NCBI GenBank assembly: GCA_035385585.1 | Contig: DAOOKJ010000018.1 | Coordinates: forward strand, 1 to 5,027 | Source: DAOOKJ01 sp035385585 | GTDB lineage: Bacteria; Patescibacteriota; Minisyncoccia; UBA6257 | Direction: 5' to 3' | Length of the DNA: 5,027 nucleotides | Part shown: positions 1 to 5,027 of the stretch, in pieces | How positions within the stretch are numbered: position 1 is the stretch's first letter | Layout of the letters: each line of letters opens with the position of its first letter | Position numbers and translations under genes: made by a program | The notes under the pieces: generated by a model | What the model saw: the letters and a program-made list of their open reading frames with translations, nothing else | The model's database searches: none | Told to the model about the DNA's origin: nothing

Positions 1-1430
1 ACCACTTTATCGGAAATATCATAAGGTAGTTGTTTTTTAAAGGATTCGGTTAGCAAAAATTGTTTGTCATAACTGGTAAACGCATTTGCCCCGCCATAAA
101 ATAAATGCTTATTGTAAGTCAAACGACGGAGCAATTCTTTTGGAAAATCAGCGATATTTTTTGGTAAAAGTTTTGAGAGTTGATAAGGAATTATTTTGAT
201 AAATTTCGGAAGTTTTTCCAAATATCGCCAGAATCTTTTCCAGAATTTAAAATAGATTAAATCTTTTTCATATCCATTAAATAGTTCATCTGAACCTTCG
301 CCTACCTGACCCATTATGACGCCATTTTCCCGAAACATCTTTGCTAAGTAATAAACCGGAAAACAAACCCAGTCGCCATTCGGGTCGTCACTATAGGCTG
401 CCATTTTGTCTATCCAATCTAAAAATTCTTCTGGTCCAACTATTGCCTCGTGGCTTTTTGCTTTTATCAATTCGTTTATTTTTCTTGAATACTGAAATTC
501 ATCAAATTCTGGATAATCCTTGTAAGAGATAGAAAAAGTTTCCACTGGCTTTCCCATTGCTTTTGACATTAAGACCGCATTGGTTGAAGAATCTATTCCG
601 CCGGATAAAAAGCAACCAAAAGGCACATCTGAAACCATTTGGCTCTTTACAGAATCTTGCAAGAGTTCTTTTGTTTTTTCTATAAAATATTTTTCTTTTT
701 CTTCGCTTGTTTTGGAATTGTTTAATTGTTGGATTGATAAATTGTTTAAAGGGGACCAGTAGCGGTTAATTTCTAAATGGCCGAATTTGTCTAATGTTAA
801 ATAATGAGCCGCTGGAAGTTTTTTAATATTTTTAAATAAAGTAAAAGGCGCTGGAGTTGAAGCAAAAGTCAAATAATGAGAAATGCCTTCTAAATCTGGT
901 TCGCGTTTTACGATTGAATTTTTTAAAATTGCTTTTATTTCTGAACCAAAAAGAAAAATTCCATCTTTAAAGTAGTAATAAAACGGCTTTATTCCAATTC
1001 TGTCTCTGGCGGCAAAAAGTTTTTGTTGTTTTTCGTCCCAAATCACAAAAGCAAACATTCCGTTTAAATCCTCAAGGCATTTCTCCCCTTTTTCTTCGTA
1101 TAAATGCAGAATAACTTCGCTGTCGGTTCTTGATTTGAAGTGATGACCTTTGATAATTAAATCTTCTCTTAATTCTTGAAAATTGTAAATTTCGCCGTTA
1201 AAAATAAGCCAAATTGATTTATCTTCGCTTGACATTGGCTGATTGCCCTTTTTTGACAAGTCAATAATTGAAAGCCGGCGGAAACCTAAACCTAACTTTT
1301 TATCTTTGGAAATATAGATGCCTTTGTCATCTGGTCCACGGCTAATCAAAGAATCGCGCATTGAAACCAATGTTTCTTCTTTGACTGTTAAAGAATTATT
1401 AGCAATGTAAATTCCTGTAATGCCGCACAT
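1..1430 (-). CDS. asnB: Glutamine-hydrolysing asparagine synthetase family protein (AsnB-like), C-terminus cut by window edge
   Basis: Expected to use ATP and glutamine to amidate a carboxylate, classically aspartate to asparagine, in the cytoplasm. I translated the minus strand from the ATG at 1430; it stays open for 476 codons to the window edge, without frameshift. The N-terminal class II glutaminase domain (about residues 1-190) starts MCGI, with Cys2 as the nucleophile. It carries RGPDD (31-35), RRLSIIDL near 56, NGEIYN (78-83), TDSE (102-105) and an ARDRIGIKP motif near 144. The synthetase domain has the ATP-pyrophosphatase loop LSGGIDSS (275-282) and GEGSDELFNGY (377-387). Family members are usually about 600-640 residues, so perhaps 130-160 are missing. 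The start lies 17 bases after the mltG stop, with no well-placed ribosome site (an AGAGAA lies 13 bases upstream). The segment before GEGSDELF (DDPNGDWVCFPVYYLAK) resembles, from memory, AsnB homologues of surface-polysaccharide clusters, so the true acceptor may not be free aspartate. The family call is firm; the substrate is not. Confidence 0.93.
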   Translation of the reverse strand, partial: MCGITGIYIANNSLTVKEETLVSMRDSLISRGPDDKGIYISKDKKLGLGFRRLSIIDLSKKGNQPMSSEDKSIWLIFNGEIYNFQELREDLIIKGHHFKSRTDSEVILHLYEEKGEKCLEDLNGMFAFVIWDEKQQKLFAARDRIGIKPFYYYFKDGIFLFGSEIKAILKNSIVKREPDLEGISHYLTFASTPAPFTLFKNIKKLPAAHYLTLDKFGHLEINRYWSPLNNLSIQQLNNSKTSEEKEKYFIEKTKELLQDSVKSQMVSDVPFGCFLSGGIDSSTNAVLMSKAMGKPVETFSISYKDYPEFDEFQYSRKINELIKAKSHEAIVGPEEFLDWIDKMAAYSDDPNGDWVCFPVYYLAKMFRENGVIMGQVGEGSDELFNGYEKDLIYFKFWKRFWRYLEKLPKFIKIIPYQLSKLLPKNIADFPKELLRRLTYNKHLFYGGANAFTSYDKQFLLTESFKKQLPYDISDKV

Positions 1431-1447
1431 AATTATTAAAAAGTTCT

Positions 1448-2452
1448 CTATTTTAAGTATTTCTCCCGAGCCAATTGATGCTCCTTATAGGTTTTGGAAA
1501 AAATCGTCTGGCTGGTTTTGCGGTCGGTTAAATAATACCAAAAGTCATTTTCTAATGGTTCTAAAACCGCTAAAATTGTTTCTTTTGAAGGATTAGAAAT
1601 CGGCTGGGGTGGCAAGCCCTTATAAAGATAAAGGTTAAAAGGCGAATCTGTTTTAAACGAGGAAAGAGTCAACTCGCAATCGCTAAAAGTTCTGTAATTA
1701 GCATAGCAAATACTGGCATCAACTTGCAAAGGCATATCTTGTTTTAATCTTTTAAGCAGGATATCCGCAACCATTCTTTTATCTTCGTAAGTTTTAACTT
1801 CTTTTTCTATTAAAGAAGCGATAATTAAAACCTCATAAAAATTTTTATTTTGCTGCTTTGTTTTTGCAATTATTTCACCGTTTATCTGTTTTACAAAATT
1901 AGTTACAAAAATTTCGGCAATTTCTTTTGGAGTTATACCTTTGACTAAATGATAAGAATCAGGATAAAGAAAACCCTCTAATGGTTTATCCAAATAATCC
2001 TGAATTTCTATATCTTTAAATAAATCTTTAAAGTCCCTAACAAGAAACACTTCCAAACTTTCATCTTCTTTTAAAATCTCTGCTGCTTTTAAATTTCTTT
2101 CTATTTCTTTTAAAGTATCACCCTCTTTTATTAAAAAAGTATTATTTGAATGGTTTTCAATTATAAGTTGAGATAACTGTTTTATGGTAATTGGCAAATC
2201 AATTGAATAGATGCCGGCTTTTATTTCTTTTTCTAATTGATTAACTCTTAAATAAAATTTAAATAAAAGCGGCGAGAAAATAATTTTTTGACTAAATAAA
2301 TTCTCTGCAACCTGAGAGCTGTTCTCCCCTTTTTTAATAGAAAAACTGACTCCTTTTTGAACGGTATTGGGATAAGGAAAGGAGATCAAAACAAAATAAG
2401 AGAAAACTAAACCTAAAGCAAAAATAAATAAAATTAAAGATGTTTTTGACAT
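1448..2452 (-). CDS. mltG: MltG/YceG-type endolytic murein transglycosylase
   Basis: A membrane-anchored lytic transglycosylase that cleaves nascent glycan strands next to the membrane and so sets or releases strand ends. The protein has 334 residues, close to the usual 330-390. It has one N-terminal membrane segment (about 5-25) with a very short cytoplasmic tail, a LysM-like region (about 33-105) and the YceG catalytic domain (about 106-330). Visible hallmarks are EGFLYPDSY (159-167), ASLIEKE (212-218, with Glu216 as the probable catalytic acid by analogy with E. coli MltG), LQVDASICY (242-250) and GLPPQPISNP (279-288), followed by a FWYYLTD segment (304-310). Two cysteines (249 and 259) are the only ones and would face outside. 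The ATG is the first possible start: the rodA stop TAA lies in the same frame two codons upstream. No Shine-Dalgarno is visible in the 20 bases before it. It lies 6 bases after rodA and 17 before asnB, fitting co-transcription. Confidence 0.95.
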   Translation of the reverse strand: MSKTSLILFIFALGLVFSYFVLISFPYPNTVQKGVSFSIKKGENSSQVAENLFSQKIIFSPLLFKFYLRVNQLEKEIKAGIYSIDLPITIKQLSQLIIENHSNNTFLIKEGDTLKEIERNLKAAEILKEDESLEVFLVRDFKDLFKDIEIQDYLDKPLEGFLYPDSYHLVKGITPKEIAEIFVTNFVKQINGEIIAKTKQQNKNFYEVLIIASLIEKEVKTYEDKRMVADILLKRLKQDMPLQVDASICYANYRTFSDCELTLSSFKTDSPFNLYLYKGLPPQPISNPSKETILAVLEPLENDFWYYLTDRKTSQTIFSKTYKEHQLAREKYLK

Positions 2453-2458
2453 TTTAAA

Positions 2459-3532
2459 TTAGGCAGGGTGGTTAATTCGGCTAAAAATGATACCTAAAGC
2501 CCAAAAATCAGCCAAAAGGTGAGAGCCGCCTAAAGAAACAAACGGCAAAGCAATACCAATAATCGGAAGAATGCCAATATTCATTCCAATATTAATAAAA
2601 ACTTCAATTAAAATTTTTAAAGCAAAACCAATTGTAAAAAGTTTAGAAAAATTATCTTCAAAAATACTTGCCCAATGAATCAGGCGATAAATAAAAACCA
2701 AAAAAGCCCCTAAAAGCAAGCTAACGCCAATAAGTCCCAACTCTTCGGCTAAAGCTGCAAAAATAAAATCTGTTTTTGCCAAAGGCAAAAAACGCAAATG
2801 AGTTTGAGTTCCCCAACCAAGTCCTTTACCAAAAATTCTGCCGGAGCCAATAGCAATTAAAGATTGCTCGCGATTATAACCAATACCCAAAGGGTCATGT
2901 GCCGGATTTAAAAAATTAATTATCCGATTGCGTTGATAATCTTTCAAAACGAAATTCCAAATCAAAACAGAACCGATAATAAAAATACCAATAAGGAGGA
3001 AAAGTTGATTTGGTCTAATACCGCCGATTAAAATCATAAAAAACCAAATTGCTGTTAATACCAAAGCGCCGCCTAAATCTGGTTGTAGAACCAAAAGAAA
3101 AGCTGGCAAAGAAACGAAAATTGCTGTCTTGAACAAATTTTTAAATTGCCAAAGTTCCAAATGTTTTGAAGAAAGAAAACTGGCTAAAATCAGAATTAGA
3201 ATAATTTTTGTGATTTCCGTTGGCTGAAAATGAAAAACACCCAAACTAAACCAGCCGGCACTTCCTCTTATTCTTGTGCCGAAAACCAAAACCAAAACCA
3301 GAAGAAGGAGAGAAAGAAAATATAAAAAAGTGATAAATGATTTATTGAAAATCCGCCAATCTAATTTAGCAAAAAATAAAAATACTGCTGTTCCGATAGC
3401 AAAAAATAAGAGTTGTTTTTTAAAAGAAGTAAAAGGCGGTGTTTCATTAAAAGACAAACTTAATAGAATTAACAGCCCCAAACAAATAATCAAAAAAAGA
3501 GAAAGAAATAAAAGATAATCTTTTTTAAACAT
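2459..3532 (-). CDS. rodA: FtsW/RodA/SpoVE (SEDS) family peptidoglycan glycosyltransferase, RodA type
   Basis: An integral membrane polymerase that joins lipid II into glycan strands, normally together with a class B penicillin-binding protein. The 357-residue product is almost wholly hydrophobic, with about ten membrane segments, matching RodA length (about 360-380). Family signatures are in order: RGSAGWFSLG then FQPTEITK (89-109), QPDLGGALV (150-158), the extracellular loop DYQRNRIINFLNP (198-210), GYNREQSLIAIGSG (218-231), GKGLGWGTQ (235-243), LPLAKTDFIFA (249-259) and NIGMNIGILP (314-323). Asp255 in TDFIF aligns with the aspartate shown to be essential in RodA. RodA is preferred to FtsW because of LPLAKTDFIF, the NIGMNIG segment and the adjacent mltG. 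The C-terminal signature is unusual: FVSLGGSH (331-338) where FVSYGGSS or similar is expected. The ATG lies three codons after the previous gene's TAG, in the same frame, with no Shine-Dalgarno. No class B PBP gene is next to it here. Confidence 0.95.
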   Translation of the reverse strand: MFKKDYLLFLSLFLIICLGLLILLSLSFNETPPFTSFKKQLLFFAIGTAVFLFFAKLDWRIFNKSFITFLYFLSLLLLVLVLVFGTRIRGSAGWFSLGVFHFQPTEITKIILILILASFLSSKHLELWQFKNLFKTAIFVSLPAFLLVLQPDLGGALVLTAIWFFMILIGGIRPNQLFLLIGIFIIGSVLIWNFVLKDYQRNRIINFLNPAHDPLGIGYNREQSLIAIGSGRIFGKGLGWGTQTHLRFLPLAKTDFIFAALAEELGLIGVSLLLGAFLVFIYRLIHWASIFEDNFSKLFTIGFALKILIEVFINIGMNIGILPIIGIALPFVSLGGSHLLADFWALGIIFSRINHPA

Positions 3533-3541
3533 AAAGATTTG

Positions 3542-4894
3542 CTAAGGGCTAATAAAAATATTTTCCTTATCAAAAATATTTATACTCACCGATCTTTCGC
3601 AAACAACTAAATTTTTTGGTAACGGCTTCTGCCACTGAATTATAAAAGTATTTGTCTGGTTATAATAAATCATTTCTAGAGGAGCAGCACCAGCAGTAAT
3701 TGGCTTTTTTGTCTTATCGCATAAGACAACAGCAACTTGTCCCTTTTTATAATTAAATGGCGTTGTATTGTAAATGTCACCCTTTACTCTTAAACTTGCT
3801 TCATAACTCTCAAAATAATCTTCTGGCAAAATTGGTTTTGTCTCTGGCGGTTTAGAGAACAATTCATTGAGTTTTTCACGGGTTTGAGCATCAACAATCC
3901 CCGTTGGCTCTAAATCGTATCTTTCTTGAAATTCTTTTAAAGCATCCTCTGTCGCTTTATCAAAAACACCGGAAATATTTCCTCTTGGATGCTCAGTTGA
4001 ATCAATCATTAAAGCCCTTTGAAGATTTATTACTTCCGCCCCTTCTGAGCCGCGTTTTAAAGTTTTGTTAAAAGTATAATAAAATGGTTCCATTTCTGAA
4101 GGACCGTAAAGTTCATTTAATTTTGCTCTAGTTTGAGGACCAACTTGGCCGGTCGTTCTGATGCCGTATTTTTTCTGAAATCTTTTTACCGCTGCTTCAG
4201 TTGCCTTGTCGAAAACACCGGTAATTTTTCCTTCGGGATAAATTTCTGGGTCTTGGGCTAGAACTTTTTGCAGATTAAATACTTCCGGGTCTTCCATCTT
4301 TAACTGTAAACTTTTAGTGAAAATATAAACATTAAATTCCTGCTCTTTTGGAATTTGAGGTTCAATGACTCTTAAATTAGAAACAATAAAAGGATCGCCT
4401 AAAGAAAGATTAATGCCATCTAATGGCTTTTCCCAACTAATACTGTCTTTAATAATCCCTATTTCTATTTGTGAAGGAATAAAAGGAACATTTATTGAGG
4501 GCAGTATTATTGTTTTAACTTCTAGGGGTAGAATAAAATCGTTTTTTGTCAGGGTTTGGACTTCACCATTTTTACCAATCAGTTTAATTTGATAAGAAAA
4601 AATCTTGACTCCCCAATCCTGACTTTTGTTTAAAACTTTAAAAACAATGTCTATTTTATTGGTGTCATTTAAAATAAAATACGGTTCTTCGTCTAAAGCC
4701 AAAGGCGGATTGTATTTCAAATCGCAAGGAATGCACGGACCGCCGCAGTCAATATCTTCTTCTTTCTGATTCCTGATATTATCTAAACAAGTGGCTGGAG
4801 GTTTATTATTTAAATAGATAAGATAACCTACTGAAAAAATAATAAGAGAAACAACCAAACCAACAATAATTTGTTTAAACAACCGTTTTTTCAT
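3542..4894 (-). CDS. Membrane-anchored protein with Cys-rich DCGG motif and two peptidoglycan-binding domains
   Basis: No named orthologue is recognised. The 450-residue protein begins with a basic MKKRLFK and one membrane helix (about 8-28), so the rest should lie outside the membrane. Next is a Cys cluster (Cys36, 50, 54, 57; core DIDCGGPCIPC), then a beta-rich region (about 60-180). Two copies of a PG_binding_1-type domain (PF01471-like) follow at about 193-263 and 274-346, each with NLQ...L, GVFDKATE, a FQ..Y motif, TG and QTR.KLNEL. A final beta-rich segment (about 357-450) contains Cys392 and Cys432. No catalytic domain is seen, so a structural, tethering or scaffold role on the wall is inferred. 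It leads the operon with rodA and mltG. The ATG is the first start in frame; an in-frame TAG lies 12 codons upstream. The promoter -10 is 7 bases before it, leaving no room for a leader. The domain calls are firm; the cellular role is unknown. Confidence 0.9.
   Translation of the reverse strand: MKKRLFKQIIVGLVVSLIIFSVGYLIYLNNKPPATCLDNIRNQKEEDIDCGGPCIPCDLKYNPPLALDEEPYFILNDTNKIDIVFKVLNKSQDWGVKIFSYQIKLIGKNGEVQTLTKNDFILPLEVKTIILPSINVPFIPSQIEIGIIKDSISWEKPLDGINLSLGDPFIVSNLRVIEPQIPKEQEFNVYIFTKSLQLKMEDPEVFNLQKVLAQDPEIYPEGKITGVFDKATEAAVKRFQKKYGIRTTGQVGPQTRAKLNELYGPSEMEPFYYTFNKTLKRGSEGAEVINLQRALMIDSTEHPRGNISGVFDKATEDALKEFQERYDLEPTGIVDAQTREKLNELFSKPPETKPILPEDYFESYEASLRVKGDIYNTTPFNYKKGQVAVVLCDKTKKPITAGAAPLEMIYYNQTNTFIIQWQKPLPKNLVVCERSVSINIFDKENIFISP
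3857..4036 (-). repeat. Second copy of the internal peptidoglycan-binding repeat
   Basis: This encodes residues 287-346, offset 83 residues from the first copy. It keeps the same helix-forming pattern and the GVFDKATE and QTREKLNEL cores. The linkers in front of the copies are related only loosely (KSLQLKMEDP against KTLKRGSEGA). The second linker looks more like the usual start of the family, which often has an LKRGSxGxxV pattern. Confidence 0.85.
4106..4285 (-). repeat. First copy of the internal peptidoglycan-binding repeat
   Basis: This encodes residues 204-263 of the PG-binding protein. Aligned by hand without gaps to residues 287-346, about 34 of 60 residues are identical, including NLQ, GVFDKATE, TG and the KLNEL end. 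DNA is more diverged (for example GTTTTCGACAAG against GTTTTTGATAAA), so this is an old duplication, or two related domains held under similar selection, rather than a recent copy. Confidence 0.85.
4724..4789 (-). other. Membrane-proximal cysteine cluster (C-x13-C-x3-C-x2-C) in the PG-binding protein
   Basis: Residues 36-57 contain four cysteines around a DIDCGGPCIPC core, just outside the predicted membrane helix. I have seen the pattern C-x-[DN]-x-[IQ]-x-N-x-x-E-x-x-x-DCGG-x-C-x-x-C in many extracytoplasmic proteins of CPR bacteria and archaea. It could form two disulfides or bind a metal; the sequence does not decide which. Confidence 0.75.
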
Positions 4895-4901
4895 TGGAAA
4901 T

Positions 4902-4931
4902 AGTATAACATAAAAACATATAAAATGCTAA
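4902..4931 (-). promoter_or_regulatory. Sigma70-type promoter with extended -10, driving the wall operon
   Basis: Read on the minus strand, the -35 candidate is TTAGCA (4926-4931, 4 of 6 matches to TTGACA). An 18-base AT-rich spacer and a TATACT -10 box (4902-4907) follow, preceded by TGT (4908-4910), an extended -10. Only 7 bases (4895-4901) separate the -10 from the ATG at 4894. Transcription should therefore start at about 4894-4895, on or just before the start codon. This is the only clear promoter I found for the four-gene run. Confidence 0.7.
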
Positions 4932-4946
4932 ACGGCAGGTGTTTAG
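4928..4946. promoter_or_regulatory. Small inverted repeat overlapping the -35 region, possible operator
   Basis: CTAAAC (4928-4933) and GTTTAG (4941-4946) are perfect inverted arms around a 7-base loop GGCAGGT. The left arm overlaps the proposed -35 hexamer. It is short enough to be chance in AT-rich DNA, and too weak and lacking a T-run on its 3' side to be an obvious terminator. A binding site for a regulator is a possibility only. Confidence 0.25.
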
Positions 4947-4981
4947 AATTTAGAATTTTTATTTTGGAATTTAATAAAAAA
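4941..4981. other. AT-rich spacer between 5S rRNA and promoter, with a 7-base tandem repeat
   Basis: This spacer holds two tandem copies of a 7-base unit (minus strand AATTCTA AATTCTA, about 4943-4956). A run of six T on the minus strand (4976-4981) follows directly on the 5S 3' end. No coding potential is visible. The T-run next to the GC-rich 5S end could serve as a terminator together with the terminal 5S helix, whose other strand lies outside the window. Confidence 0.4.
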
Positions 4982-5027
4982 GGGCCCGCAAAACCTACTT
5001 TCCCCATAAAGAGTATCATCGGCGCCA
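4982..5027 (-). rRNA. rrf: 5S ribosomal RNA, 3' portion (5' part beyond window edge)
   Basis: Reverse-complemented, this stretch reads GGCGCCGATGATACT, then TTTATGGGGAAAGTAGGT, then GCGGGCCC. This is the familiar 3' half of bacterial 5S rRNA: the GCCGATGATAC / GGAAAGTAGGT helix IV and loop E elements, then the 3' strand of the terminal stem. About 46 of roughly 110-120 bases are present. The exact mature 3' end is uncertain by a few bases. A 16S-23S-5S operon would be expected just beyond the right edge, on the same strand, but cannot be seen. It lies about 90 bases upstream of the PG-binding protein gene. Confidence 0.87.

Noticed and set aside
341..762. Plus-strand open frames of 63 and 60 residues
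   Set aside because: Both lie antisense to the intact synthetase domain of the AsnB-like gene and show no family features or start signals.
1..1430. Possible frameshift or pseudogene in the AsnB-like gene
   Set aside because: I translated all 476 codons in one frame; there is no stop, and all key motifs from Cys2 to GEGSDELF are in order. It only runs off the window edge.
3276..3518. Plus-strand open frame coding a Lys/Arg-rich 80-residue peptide
   Set aside because: It is the exact antisense of the hydrophobic N-terminal part of rodA; Lys-rich composition is what Phe/Leu codons give when read backwards. No ribosome site or family motif.
3857..4285. Recent tandem duplication or assembly artefact in the PG-binding gene
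   Set aside because: The copies share about 34 of 60 residues, but their DNA differs at many codon third positions and the linkers differ, so this is an old, natural duplication.
4365..4592. Plus-strand open frame of 75 residues
   Set aside because: Antisense to the beta-rich region of the PG-binding protein; composition and lack of start signals fit a chance frame.
1448..4894. UGA recoding (as Gly or Trp), known in some CPR lineages
   Set aside because: The genes end with TAG, TAA and TAG and contain no in-frame TGA, so nothing in this window needs recoding. Use of TGA as a stop cannot be tested here.
4982..4988. GGGCCC palindrome at the right edge, considered as a terminator stem
   Set aside because: A six-base self-complementary word has no loop to form a hairpin; it is better explained as the 3' strand of the 5S rRNA terminal stem.

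Overview
This AT-rich window (roughly one third G+C by eye) is a compact cell-wall locus read entirely on the minus strand. It runs from a 5S rRNA gene at the right edge to a truncated asparagine-synthetase-family gene at the left edge. I suspect a Candidatus Patescibacteria (CPR, Parcubacteria-like) genome. The reasons are very tight gene packing, AT-rich sequence, divergent but complete RodA and MltG, a membrane-anchored C...DCGGPC..C protein of a kind I associate with that group, and no clear Shine-Dalgarno sequences. This assignment is inference; no taxonomic marker was searched, and only the 3' end of the 5S rRNA is present.

Layout in transcription order (right to left). At 4982-5027 is the 3' part of a 5S rRNA. 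At 4895-4981 is a short spacer with a T-run, a small tandem repeat, a small inverted repeat and a good sigma70-type promoter, whose -10 box lies only 7 bases from the next ATG. At 3542-4894 is a membrane-anchored protein with two tandem peptidoglycan-binding domains. At 2459-3532 is an FtsW/RodA family glycan polymerase, and at 1448-2452 an MltG-type endolytic transglycosylase. From 1430 leftward runs a glutamine-dependent asparagine synthetase homologue, open for 476 codons and cut by the window edge. The gaps between the four coding genes are 9, 6 and 17 bases, so one operon is very likely.

The genes form a coherent pathway. RodA polymerises glycan strands from lipid II, MltG cuts nascent strands near the membrane, and the anchored PG-binding protein could tether or position this machinery on the wall. 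The AsnB-family enzyme could simply make asparagine, or it could amidate a wall precursor, as LtsA and B. subtilis AsnB do. The most notable points are: two peptidoglycan-binding domains that seem inserted into a beta-sandwich domain; a promoter that predicts a leaderless mRNA, with no SD on the downstream genes; an amidotransferase sitting in a wall-synthesis operon; and a changed signature in RodA. No mobile element, CRISPR array or tRNA was seen.
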